From an uncultured Pseudomonadota bacterium (GTDB taxonomy: Bacteria; Pseudomonadota; Gammaproteobacteria; Burkholderiales; SG8-39): 9,198 nt of DNA. Both the position numbers and the translations under genes were made by a program. Location of the stretch: NCBI GenBank assembly GCA_903909415.1, contig CAIVVS010000099.1, positions 1 to 9,198 on the forward strand, given 5' to 3'. Shown in pieces: positions 1-7,711 of this stretch (position 1 is the first letter of the stretch; each line of letters opens with the position of its first letter). The notes below the pieces were generated by a model. It was not told the DNA's origin. It saw only the letters and a program-made list of their open reading frames with translations, and did not search any database.

Positions 1-876
1 ATGGCCATCGCCTCGGCCTTGTTGCGGTGCTGCGAGCGGTCGTTCTGGCACTGCACGACGATGTTGGTCGGCAGGTGCGTGATGCGCACCGCCGACTCGG
101 TCTTGTTCACGTGCTGGCCGCCGGCGCCGGAGGCGCGGTACACGTCGATGCGCAGGTCCGCCGGATTGATGTCGACCTCGATGTTGTCGTCCACCTCGGG
201 ATAGACGAACACGCTGGTGAACGAGGTGTGGCGCCGGGCGTTGGAGTCGAACGGCGACTTCCTCACCAGCCGGTGTACGCCGATCTCGGTGCGCAGCCGC
301 CCGTAGGCGTACGGGCCGCTGACCTTGAAGGTCACGCTCTTGATGCCGGCGACCTCGCCCTCGGACACTTCCAGCACCTCGACCGCAAAGCCCTTGCGCT
401 CGCAGTAGCGGGTGTACATGCGCGAGAGCATCGCGGCCCAGTCCTGCGCCTCGGTGCCGCCGGCGCCGGCCTGGATTTCCAGGAAGCAGTTGTTCGGGTC
501 CAGCGGGTTGTTGAACATGCGCTGGAACTCGAGCTCGGCGATGACCTTGGCGACCTCGCGCACGTCGGACTCGATCGACACCAGCGTGGCGTCGTCGTCC
601 TCGCCGCGCGCCATCTCGAACAGCTCGGCCGCATCGGACAGGCGGGTGTGCACGTCGGACACCGTGACCACCACCCCGTCGAGGATCTTCTTCTCGCGGC
701 CCAGGTCCTGGGCGCGCTTCTGGTCGTTCCAGACGCTGGGTTCTTCCAGCTCCCGGTTGACTTCAGCTAGGCGACGCTGCTTGGCGTCGAAGTCAAAGAT
801 ACCTCCGAAGCTCGTCGGACCGGGTGCGCAGGTCAGCGAGCGTGTTGGACAGGGTATTGAGGCGTTCTGCTTCCAT
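1..876 (-). CDS. prfB: Peptide chain release factor 2 (RF2), 3'-truncated by the window edge, made by programmed +1 frameshift
   Basis: RF2 releases the finished peptide at UGA and UAA stop codons on the ribosome. The gene reads leftward from ATG at 876. A 27-codon first frame ends at an in-frame TGA (795-793), and the rest continues in the +1 frame to the window edge. That gives about 291 of the usual roughly 365 residues. Seen directly: the stop-recognition tripeptide SPF (codons at 257-249, context [14 protein letters not shown]) and the catalytic GGQ (122-114, context [13 protein letters not shown]), which hydrolyses peptidyl-tRNA. The coiled N-terminal domain and the [11 protein letters not shown] stretch are also typical of RF2. 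The start is chosen because the first frame leads exactly into the conserved slip site, although no strong Shine-Dalgarno sequence precedes it. The stop is not a mutation: frameshifting at this point is the known autoregulation of RF2. The gene lies 66 bases downstream of the KTSC gene and has its own likely -10 element. Confidence 0.96.
792..806 (-). promoter_or_regulatory. prfB: prfB programmed +1 frameshift site
   Basis: On the minus strand the sequence GGAGGTATCTTTGAC is present. It comprises a Shine-Dalgarno-like GGAGG, a three-base spacer TAT, the slippery CTT codon and the in-frame TGA followed by C. This is the same architecture as the well-studied Escherichia coli prfB site, including the three-base spacing. 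When RF2 is scarce the ribosome pauses at the TGA, slips forward one base and reads GAC, making full-length RF2. When RF2 is plentiful, synthesis stops at 27 residues. Confidence 0.95.
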
Positions 877-907
877 GGCGGGGGCTGCTTGTCTCGGGGA
901 AAACGCG

Positions 908-913
908 ATTATA
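908..913 (-). promoter_or_regulatory. Candidate -10 promoter element for prfB
   Basis: A perfect TATAAT hexamer reads leftward here, in the 66-base gap between the KTSC gene and prfB, in otherwise very GC-rich DNA. Transcription would begin near 900, giving a leader of roughly 25 bases before the prfB ATG at 876. No good -35 hexamer is seen 16-18 bases upstream, where the sequence is all G and C, and there is no TGn extension. The assignment therefore rests on the -10 match and its position. It would allow prfB expression independent of recJ. Confidence 0.5.
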
Positions 914-942
914 CGTCGCGCCCCGTACCCGGGCCCGCAGAC

Positions 943-1155
943 CTACTTCACGCGCCGCGACGAGAAGCTCTCGTCGATCTTGTCCTCGAAGTAGCTCACC
1001 GGCGAGGGCGCGGCCATGAACTGGCGGTGGATTTCCTGCGACACGCCGGAATAGGCCATCACGCGGCCGTCGGAGAACTCGATTTCCAGCACGCGGGCCT
1101 TCTCGTCATAGCCCGCGGCGCGGATGCGGCTGGAGTTGATGCGCTTGCGTTCCAT
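943..1155 (-). CDS. KTSC-domain small protein
   Basis: A 70-residue protein from ATG at 1155 to TAG at 943. The start is well supported by GGGGAGG five bases upstream, one of the clearest ribosome binding sites in the window; longer in-frame readings run back into recJ in another frame. The sequence fits the KTSC domain. An N-terminal INSSRI is followed by a hydrophobic/charged strand pattern (ARVLEIEFSDGRVMAYSGVS), then EIHRQFMAAPSPVSYFEDKI near the C terminus. It has no signal peptide or membrane segment, so it is probably cytoplasmic. The biochemical role of the family is not established; related domains occur alone or fused to nucleic-acid-acting proteins, which allows but does not prove a link to RecJ. 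It lies 26 bases after the recJ stop on the same strand, so it is probably the last gene of an rpfE-recJ transcript. Confidence 0.85.
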   Translation of the reverse strand: MERKRINSSRIRAAGYDEKARVLEIEFSDGRVMAYSGVSQEIHRQFMAAPSPVSYFEDKIDESFSSRRVK

Positions 1156-1181
1156 CTGGTCCTCCCCGTGTTTCGCGTGAA

Positions 1182-2909
1182 TCAGGCTGGTTCGCGGTGC
1201 TCGATGATGAGCTGCAGGCTGGACACGCCGTTGTACTCGTTCACCGACAGCCGGTAGGCGGCGCGGATGCGCCCGCCGGCCGGCGCCAGGCTGTTGAAGT
1301 GCATCGCCTCCAGCGTGCGCCCGCCGCGCACCAGCCGCAGCCGGGTGTGGCGCTCGCCGACCACGCGCTGGCCGGCTACCTCGAACAGGTCCACGTAAAG
1401 GGGCTGCGGAAAACCCTGGCCCCAGATCTGTTCCTCCAGCATGCGCGCGGTCTCCAGCGACATCCACTGCGGCTCCAGCGGCCCGTCGGTGTCCAGCGTG
1501 CGGGCGAGGGCCCCCGGCCCGAGCATCTCGGTGACGGCGGCCTCGAAGGCGGCGTTGAAGGCCGTCACGTCGTCGCCGTTGAGCGTGAGGCCGGCGGCGG
1601 CGGCATGGCCGCCGAAGCGGCTGATCAGGTGCGGATGGCGCTTGGCCACCAGGTCCAGCGCGTCGCGCAGGTGCAGCCCGGGTATGGAGCGGCCCGAGCC
1701 CTTGAGTTCGCCCGACTCGCCGCGCGCGAACACGATCACCGGCCGGTGCAGCCTGTCCTTCATGCGCCCGGCGACGATGCCGACCACGCCCTGGTGCCAG
1801 GACGGGTCATACAGGCAGACGGCGGTGCGCTCGGCGATGTCCAGCCCGGCGACGATGGCCTCGGCCTGGTCGCGCATGTCCGCCTCGATCGAGCGTCGCT
1901 CGCGGTTCAGGTCATCCAGCTGGCGCGCCATCTCCAGCGCCGGGCCGTAGTCGTCGGTCAGCAGGCAGGCGATGCCCAGGCGCATGTCGGTCAGGCGCCC
2001 GGCGGCATTCAGGCGCGGGCCGACCAGGAAGCCCAGGTCGAAGCTGCTGGCACGCGAGGGGTCGCGGCCGGCCGCGGCGAACAGCGCGCGCACGCCCGGG
2101 TGCATGCGGCCGCTGCGGATGCGCTTGAGGCCCTGCGCGACCAGCACGCGGTTGTTGTGGTCCAGCTGGACCACGTCGGCGACGGTGCCGATGGCGACCA
2201 GGTCGAGCAGCTCGGCGAGGTTGGGCTCCTGCTTGTCCTTGAACGCGCCCTGTTTGCGCAGTCCGGCGCGCAGCGCGAGCAACACGTAGAACATCACGCC
2301 GCAGCCGGCGATGGACTTGCTGCTGAAATCGCAGCCCGGCTGGTTGGGATTGACGATGGCGGCGGCGCGCGGCAGCTCGTCGCCGGGCAGGTGGTGGTCG
2401 GTCACCAGCACCGCCATGCCCAGTTCGCGCGCCGCGTCCACGCCCTCGATGCTGGCGATGCCGTTGTCCACCGTGACCAGCAGGTCGGGCCTGCGCGGGC
2501 CGGCCTGCGCGGCGAGGGCGACGATCTCCGGCGTCAGACCGTAGCCGAACTTGAACCGGTCGGGCACGATGAAGTCCACGTCCGCGCCCATGGCGCGCAG
2601 GCCGCGCACGCCGATGGCGCAGGCGGTGGCGCCATCGCAGTCGTAGTCGGCGACGATGACGATGCGCTTCTTCTCCGCGATCGCCGATGTGAGCAGGGCG
2701 ACCGCCTCGGGCATGTCGCGCAGGCCGTCCGGCGGGAGCAGGGTGGCCAGCCCGTCATCCACCTCGGCGCGCCGGCGCACGCCGCGCCCGGCGAACAGGT
2801 GGGCGAGCACCGGGTGCACGCCGTCGCGCACCAGCTGCTCCTGCGCGGGCAGCGGGGACTTGCGCGTCCGCACCTCGGTTGGCGCGTCGGTGCGGGGGTC
2901 AGCGGCCAC
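1182..2909 (-). CDS. recJ: Single-stranded-DNA-specific 5'-3' exonuclease RecJ
   Basis: RecJ degrades single-stranded DNA from 5' ends. It acts with RecQ in RecF-pathway recombination and also in mismatch and base excision repair. The 575-residue product matches the length of E. coli RecJ (577). The DHH phosphoesterase core is complete: DYDCDGA at about 88-94, VDNG at 147-150, VTDHHLPGD at 169-177, and VADVVQLD around 243-250. These supply the aspartates and histidines that bind manganese. The DHHA1 region follows, with GSGRSIPGLHLRDAL near 404-418 and FGGHAAAAGL near 432-441. The last hundred residues match the C-terminal OB-fold part and end in LQLIIEHREPA. The start is taken as GTG at 2909 because an in-frame TGA, which is the rpfE stop, closes the frame just upstream. 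Its Shine-Dalgarno is weak, and a GTG at 2873 is an alternative. The 15-base gap to rpfE and 26-base gap to the KTSC gene indicate one operon. Confidence 0.97.
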   Translation of the reverse strand: MAADPRTDAPTEVRTRKSPLPAQEQLVRDGVHPVLAHLFAGRGVRRRAEVDDGLATLLPPDGLRDMPEAVALLTSAIAEKKRIVIVADYDCDGATACAIGVRGLRAMGADVDFIVPDRFKFGYGLTPEIVALAAQAGPRRPDLLVTVDNGIASIEGVDAARELGMAVLVTDHHLPGDELPRAAAIVNPNQPGCDFSSKSIAGCGVMFYVLLALRAGLRKQGAFKDKQEPNLAELLDLVAIGTVADVVQLDHNNRVLVAQGLKRIRSGRMHPGVRALFAAAGRDPSRASSFDLGFLVGPRLNAAGRLTDMRLGIACLLTDDYGPALEMARQLDDLNRERRSIEADMRDQAEAIVAGLDIAERTAVCLYDPSWHQGVVGIVAGRMKDRLHRPVIVFARGESGELKGSGRSIPGLHLRDALDLVAKRHPHLISRFGGHAAAAGLTLNGDDVTAFNAAFEAAVTEMLGPGALARTLDTDGPLEPQWMSLETARMLEEQIWGQGFPQPLYVDLFEVAGQRVVGERHTRLRLVRGGRTLEAMHFNSLAPAGGRIRAAYRLSVNEYNGVSSLQLIIEHREPA

Positions 2910-2924
2910 GCTGCTTGTCCATGC

Positions 2925-4019
2925 TCAGGGTGCCTCGTGGGGATCGTCGGCGTAGGCCTCCCCTTCGAGCGCGGACGGCGCATCGGGATCGGGTGCCCAG
3001 GTGGCGAGCGGCTTCGCACGTCGCCAGAAGCGGCGCAGGTCGCCGCGCACTGCTTCCACCCGCAGGCAGCCGCGCAGCGACAGCGCATCCAGGGTCAGCA
3101 TGCCCAGGCGCCCGCTGCGCAGCGCCGCCAGCATGGGCGCAAACCAGTCGGCTTCCAGCGCACGCAGGCTGTCCTGCCAGCGCGCGGCGTCGGCGTAGTC
3201 CGCGGGGGTGGCCAGGGTGTCCAGCACGAACCAGACCACGCCGTTCTCGGGCGCGCCGCGCAGCCAGTCGGCGGCCCGCGCCGGCAGCGGATTGGCGCTC
3301 ATGCCGGATTCGCGCGCCAGGCCCAGCACCAGCGGGTCGGAGGAAAACACGCCCTGGGCCGGCCGCGGCGCGAGGCTGGCGAGCCGGCCGGCACCCCAGA
3401 CCCACAGGCCGTTGACCGGCAGCTGGCCGCGCGCTTCGCGCGCCTGGTTCACCGGGTGGTCGTGCAGCAGCATCTGCGCCTCGTTCATCAGCGCATGCCA
3501 GGCCATGGCGTCCTCGCCGCGCGGCAGGTGCGCGCCCATCGAACGCGCGCGCGCCGCCGAGGTCGGCACGGTGCGGATGCGCGAGGGTGCGGGCGAGCGC
3601 GCATACCAGCGCGAGGGCGTGGGGGCGGTCACCGCCAGGCGTCCCTCGAAATGCGCGTTGATGGACGCGGCGATGGCGCCGGCCTCGTCGGCGGTCAGGC
3701 CCAGTCCGTCGGCATCGGCCAGCGCGACGCTGTCGCGGTCGGCGCGCATGTGGACCGGGTCGGCGCACAGCCAGGCGGCGTCGCCGGGCTGGCCGCCGTC
3801 GCCCAGCAGCCGGTACGGGGCGGCGGGCAGGTCATGCTGGCGTTCCACGCCGAACACGTCCAGCCACCAGTGCTCGCGCACCGCGCCCTCGCGCGCGTCG
3901 CGGCGCCCGCGCGCGAGCAGGGCCTGCAGCGCGGGCAGGTGCATTGGGGGACTCCCGGGTCCGCCGGTGGCGAGGAGCTCGGGAACCAGCAGTTCCGGAA
4001 CGACGAGGCGGCAATGCAT
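2925..4019 (-). CDS. rpfE: RpfE-family regulatory protein
   Basis: The product resembles the RpfE family. These proteins are encoded next to recJ in the Xanthomonas rpf (regulation of pathogenicity factors) region and are often labelled phosphoglycerate mutase-like in betaproteobacteria. The molecular activity is not established. With ATG at 4019 it has 364 residues. This start is chosen because it adds the hydrophobic strand HCRLVVPELLVPELL, which suits the family's N terminus, before the MHLPALQALLARGRR helix. ATG at 3944, giving 339 residues and preceded by GGGAG, is the alternative with a better ribosome binding site. Conserved-looking blocks include WLCADPVHMRADRDSVAL (about 83-100), LMNEAQMLLHDHPVN (177-191) and PVNGLWVWGAG (201-211), then a C-terminal arginine-rich DLRRFWRRAKPL. 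There are no membrane spans, so it is probably cytoplasmic. It starts 36 bases from the divergent lolC and ends 15 bases before recJ. The family call rests on motifs and context recalled from memory. Confidence 0.8.
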   Translation of the reverse strand: MHCRLVVPELLVPELLATGGPGSPPMHLPALQALLARGRRDAREGAVREHWWLDVFGVERQHDLPAAPYRLLGDGGQPGDAAWLCADPVHMRADRDSVALADADGLGLTADEAGAIAASINAHFEGRLAVTAPTPSRWYARSPAPSRIRTVPTSAARARSMGAHLPRGEDAMAWHALMNEAQMLLHDHPVNQAREARGQLPVNGLWVWGAGRLASLAPRPAQGVFSSDPLVLGLARESGMSANPLPARAADWLRGAPENGVVWFVLDTLATPADYADAARWQDSLRALEADWFAPMLAALRSGRLGMLTLDALSLRGCLRVEAVRGDLRRFWRRAKPLATWAPDPDAPSALEGEAYADDPHEAP

Positions 4020-4055
4020 CAGGGCGCGCAGTCTAGCATGTGGCACACTCGGCAC
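4020..4055. promoter_or_regulatory. Compact divergent start region between rpfE and lolC
   Basis: Only 36 bases separate the chosen starts of the two divergent genes. A TAnnnT-type hexamer can be read on each strand around CTAGCAT/TGCTAGACT (about 4030-4040), but neither has a convincing -35 partner and neither start has a strong Shine-Dalgarno. If rpfE begins at 3944 instead, the shared region grows to 111 bases and could hold ordinary back-to-back promoters. That both operons start from this region is inferred from layout only. Confidence 0.35.
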
Positions 4056-5298
4056 ATGCGCTACGAAACGCTGATCGGCCTGCGCTATACGCTGGCGCGC
4101 AACCGCGGCGGGTCCAACCCGTTCATCTCCTTCATATCCCTGGCTTCCATGCTCGGCATTGCGCTGGGCGTGGCGGCGCTGATCGTGGTGCTGTCGGTGA
4201 TGAACGGCTTCCAGAAGGAACTGCGCACCCGCATCCTGGGCGTGGCCTCGCACGTGCAGGTCACCGGCCCGGACAACCAGCTGGCCGACTGGAAGGCGAT
4301 CGCCGCCCAGGCGTCAGCCCGCCCCCGGGTGCTGGCTGCCGCGCCCTTCGTCAACGCGCAGGCCATGCTGTCGGCCGGCAGCGCGGTGCGCGGCGCGCTG
4401 GTGCGCGGCATCGACCCTGCGCTGGAACTCAAGGTGGCGGACTTCGGCGGCCACATGCGCTCGGGCAGCCTGGAGGCGCTGCGCGCGGGCGAGTTCGGCA
4501 TCGTGCTGGGCGGGGACTTGTCGCGCATCCTCGGCGTGCGCCTGGGCGACACGGTGGCGGTGATCGCGCCGCAGGGCCTGGTGACGCCGGCGGGCGTGCT
4601 GCCGCGGCTCAAGCAGTTCCGCGTGGTCGGCATCTTCCAGGTGGACCACTACGAGTACGACTCGGCGCTGGCGCTGGTGCACATCGAGGACGCGCAGCGC
4701 CTGTACCAGCTGGGCGACAAGGTCTCGGGCGTTCGCCTGAAGCTGGACGACCTGTTCGCCTCGCGCCAGGTGGTGCGCGACCTGGTGGATTCCATCCGCG
4801 CCGACATCTACGTCTCGGACTGGACCAAGGTGAACGCGAACTTCTTCCGCGCGGTGGAGATCGAGAAGCGCGTGATGTTCATCATCCTGATGCTGATCGT
4901 CGCGGTGGCGGCCTTCAACCTGGTGTCCACCCTGGTGATGGCGGTGACCGACAAGCAGGCCGACATCGCCATCCTGCGCGCGCTGGGCGCCAGCCCCGGT
5001 TCCATCATGCGCATCTTCGTCGTGCAGGGCGCGGTGACCGGCGTGGCCGGGACGCTCGCCGGCGTGCTGGGCGGGGTGCTGCTGGCCTTGAACATCGACG
5101 TGGTCGTGCCCTTCATCGAGCGCACCTTCAGCGTGCAGTTCCTGTCGCGTGACGTGTACTTCATCACCGAGCTGCCCTCCGACCTGCACCGCGCCGACGT
5201 GCTGGTGGTGACCGCGGTGTCGCTGGTGATGGCGCTGCTGGCCACGCTCTACCCGAGCTGGCGCGCCTCCAGGGTCAACCCGGCCGAGGCGCTGCGCT

Positions 5299-5306
<8 letters not shown>
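4056..5306 (+). CDS. lolC: Lipoprotein-releasing ABC transporter permease LolC/E (possibly LolF type)
   Basis: The membrane subunit of the Lol ABC complex extracts outer-membrane-destined lipoproteins from the inner membrane and passes them to the periplasmic chaperone LolA. The 416-residue product matches the family in length and plan. A cytoplasmic N terminus [11 protein letters not shown] is followed by a first membrane helix around 23-50 ([20 protein letters not shown]) and the signature [16 protein letters not shown] periplasmic domain of about 220 residues comes next, and three C-terminal helices lie near 274-296, 320-345 and 382-402. The cytoplasmic turn after the second helix, [15 protein letters not shown], is the usual contact with the ATPase. 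The family-typical start MRYE is used; ATG at 4038 is in frame and possible. The gene overlaps lolD by eight bases. Only one permease gene is present here, so the partner may be encoded elsewhere or the protein may act as a homodimer, as proposed for LolF-type systems. Confidence 0.95.
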
Positions 5307-6009
<703 letters not shown>

Positions 6010-6058
6010 CCGGCCCGCGCCGGCCAAGCCTTGTTGCTGTCCGGGATGGCCCCAAGGC
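6010..6058. terminator. Weak inverted repeats between convergent lolD and channel genes
   Basis: The 58-base convergent gap contains CCGGC (6010-6014) paired with GCCGG (6019-6023) around a four-base loop. It also contains GCCTTG (6028-6033) paired with CAAGGC (6053-6058) around a 19-base loop. Either could form a hairpin on both strands. Neither is followed by a run of T, so a Rho-independent terminator is only a possibility suggested by position. Confidence 0.3.
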
Positions 6059-6067
6059 AGGAGCGGC

Positions 6068-6763
6068 TCAGTCGCCGAGCCGGGCGCGCAGGCGCTTGGC
6101 GCTTTCCGCCGAGGCCATCACCACCAGGATGCTGTCCTCGGCGATGCGGTGCTGGTCGCCGGGGTTGAACGCCCAGCCGTCCTTCTCCTTCAGCGCGAGC
6201 ACCACGTAGTCGCGCCGGCTCAACTGCAGTTCCTCCAGGCGCTTGCCCACCAGCGAGGCGCGGAGGCCCACTTCCTCGACCCGCAGGCCCTCGTCGGCGC
6301 GCAGCATCTCGTCGAGGAAGCTGACCACCTGCGGGCGGATCATGGAGCTGGCGATGCGCATGCCGCCGGTGAAGTCGGGCGACACGATCGCGTCCGCGCC
6401 GACGCGGCGGATCTTCTCGATGTAGGTCACCTCGTGGCAGCGCGCGACGATGCGTATCGCCGGGTTGAGCTGGCGGCCGGTGAGCGCGATCACCAGGTTG
6501 CGGCTGTCCTCGCCGCTCACGGCGAACAGGCCGGCCGCGCGCTCGATGCCGGCTTCCCTCAGCAGGTCGTCCTCGCTGCCGTCGCCGTGCAGCCAGATCA
6601 CGTTCGGGTGGCGTTCGCGGTAGACGTCGATGGCGTGCTGGTTCGGGTCGATCACCACGTACTCGCGCAGCGTCGTCTCGAGTTCCTGCGCGACGTTGGA
6701 GCCCACGCGCCCGATGCCACAGACGATGTAGTGGCCGCTGATCGTTTCTATGCGCTTGTTCAT
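6068..6763 (-). other. Possible internally initiated soluble RCK protein
   Basis: Initiation at the in-frame ATG at 6763 (Met317 of the channel) would give a 231-residue cytoplasmic protein consisting of the whole RCK unit: TrkA-N Rossmann domain, then the TrkA-C-like domain. The methionine sits between the last membrane helix and the first RCK strand, in RRRRMNKRIETISGHYIV. This matches the position of the internal start at Met107 of MthK, whose free RCK subunits complete the octameric gating ring. The strong Shine-Dalgarno sequence directly upstream is seen; the existence of the product is inferred. Confidence 0.5.
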
Positions 6764-7711
6764 GCGCCTCCTCCGCCATGCTTCGTTGATCTCGCCCTCC
6801 ACCACGAATGCCGTGATGATGGAGAGTACGTAGGTGAAATTGGCGATCCCGGCGGCGGCGATCGCCATGGTGAAGACGCGCCCGGCGGGGCTGTGGGTCA
6901 GGTCGACGATCTCGCCGTAGCCGATGGTGGCGACCGTGATGAACACCATGTAGAAGGCGTCCAGCACCGAGATGGACGGCCCGCCTATCACCAGGTAGCC
7001 GGTGGTGCCGATCACGAAGATCATCACCATCACCGCGGCCGGCGCGAACAGGCGCTTGCCGGTGCGCGCCAGCAGCGATTCGCCGTGGTGCTGCACGCGC
7101 GCCGGCGGATGCAGCAGCCATGCGACCCACGCGGCGAGCAGCCAGGTGACGCCCGCGATGCCGGCGATCGCGATCAGCACCGTGAACATGCGCCCGCCCG
7201 GGTTGCCCGAGAGGTCGATGATCTCGCCGAAGCCGATGGTGGCGGCGGTGATGAAGGCCATGTAGAAGGCGTCCACCAGGCTGGTGGAGCGCCCGCCGAT
7301 GAGCAGGTAACCGAGGGTGCCGACGGCCAGCGTGGAGCCGAGCAGCGCGAGCGGCCCGCCGAAGCGCGCGGCGAAGCGCGGCCCCGGCGCGCGCGACGAG
7401 CCGGGGCGCTGGGTGGCGACCACCGCGGCGATCGCCACCGCGAACAGGTAGGTGTAGCAGGCGATGCCGGAGGAGGCGACTAGCACCGTGAACAGGCGCC
7501 CCACGGGGCTGCCGGACAGGTTCACGACCTCGCCGAAGCCGATCGTGGCCACGGTGATGAAGGTCATGTAGAAGGCATCGACCAGGGAGGTGCCCGGGCC
7601 GCCCAGCACCATGTAGCCGGCGGTCCCGACCGCGAAGATGGCCGCCAGCGCCGCCATGGCGCGCCGGAGGGCGAACGGCGGCATGGCCGCGTGCTGGCGT
7701 TGCTGCGACAT
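6068..7711 (-). CDS. Triple-pore potassium channel with C-terminal RCK (TrkA-N/TrkA-C) domain
   Basis: A predicted inner-membrane potassium channel of 547 residues. Three pore modules stand in tandem, each of two membrane helices with a re-entrant loop: helices about 18-38 and 72-98 with filter TIGFG 56-60; 120-140 and 174-200 with TIGFG 158-162; 224-244 and 278-304 with TIGYG 262-266. Each loop has the pattern DAFYM.FIT.ATIG(F/Y)GE. The linkers between modules are basic, as expected on the cytoplasmic side. A single RCK unit follows: a Rossmann fold beginning GHYIVCGIGRVGSNV (326-340, GxGxxG) with acidic D355 after the second strand, then a TrkA-C-like domain from about 476. The start at 7711 forms a TGATG junction with the DUF2062 stop, implying coupled translation; an in-frame ATG at 7741 lies inside that gene. 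Ordinary RCK channels have one pore module per chain, so this architecture is exceptional. Ligand and gating are unknown. Confidence 0.9.
   Translation of the reverse strand: MSQQRQHAAMPPFALRRAMAALAAIFAVGTAGYMVLGGPGTSLVDAFYMTFITVATIGFGEVVNLSGSPVGRLFTVLVASSGIACYTYLFAVAIAAVVATQRPGSSRAPGPRFAARFGGPLALLGSTLAVGTLGYLLIGGRSTSLVDAFYMAFITAATIGFGEIIDLSGNPGGRMFTVLIAIAGIAGVTWLLAAWVAWLLHPPARVQHHGESLLARTGKRLFAPAAVMVMIFVIGTTGYLVIGGPSISVLDAFYMVFITVATIGYGEIVDLTHSPAGRVFTMAIAAAGIANFTYVLSIITAFVVEGEINEAWRRRRMNKRIETISGHYIVCGIGRVGSNVAQELETTLREYVVIDPNQHAIDVYRERHPNVIWLHGDGSEDDLLREAGIERAAGLFAVSGEDSRNLVIALTGRQLNPAIRIVARCHEVTYIEKIRRVGADAIVSPDFTGGMRIASSMIRPQVVSFLDEMLRADEGLRVEEVGLRASLVGKRLEELQLSRRDYVVLALKEKDGWAFNPGDQHRIAEDSILVVMASAESAKRLRARLGD
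6761..6774 (-). promoter_or_regulatory. Internal Shine-Dalgarno plus ATG inside the channel gene
   Basis: On the minus strand GGAGGAGG (6774-6767) is followed by CGC and ATG (6763-6761). The GGAGG copy at the 5' end stands six bases from the ATG, good initiation spacing. It is encoded by Arg-Arg-Arg-Arg as CGG AGG AGG CGC. AGG appears rare for arginine in the neighbouring genes, where CGC and CGG dominate, so the codon choice itself hints at selection for a ribosome binding site. Confidence 0.6.
6800..7651 (-). repeat. Three diverged tandem copies of a potassium pore module
   Basis: Units lie at about 7651-7418, 7351-7112 and 7039-6800, about 78-80 codons each, with filters spaced 102 and 104 codons apart. 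Similarity is visible at the DNA level. Around the pore loop, the copies share long blocks such as atgtagaaggc and gccgatggtggcg (plus-strand reading). By eye, units one and two agree at roughly four fifths of positions over about 70 bases. This points to internal duplication within the gene, not fusion of unrelated channels. The shared protein core is VGT.GY followed by DAFYM.FIT.ATIG.GE and GR.FT. Confidence 0.9.

Noticed and set aside
793..795. In-frame TGA in prfB as evidence of a pseudogene
   Set aside because: It sits at the conserved RF2 frameshift site with its slip codon and upstream Shine-Dalgarno element, and the SPF and GGQ motifs are intact.
6149..7483. A 444-residue plus-strand frame antisense to the channel gene
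   Set aside because: It is rich in His/Asp/Ala/Val/Gln with repeated similar blocks that merely mirror the three pore repeats on the other strand. No independent start signal or domain was seen.
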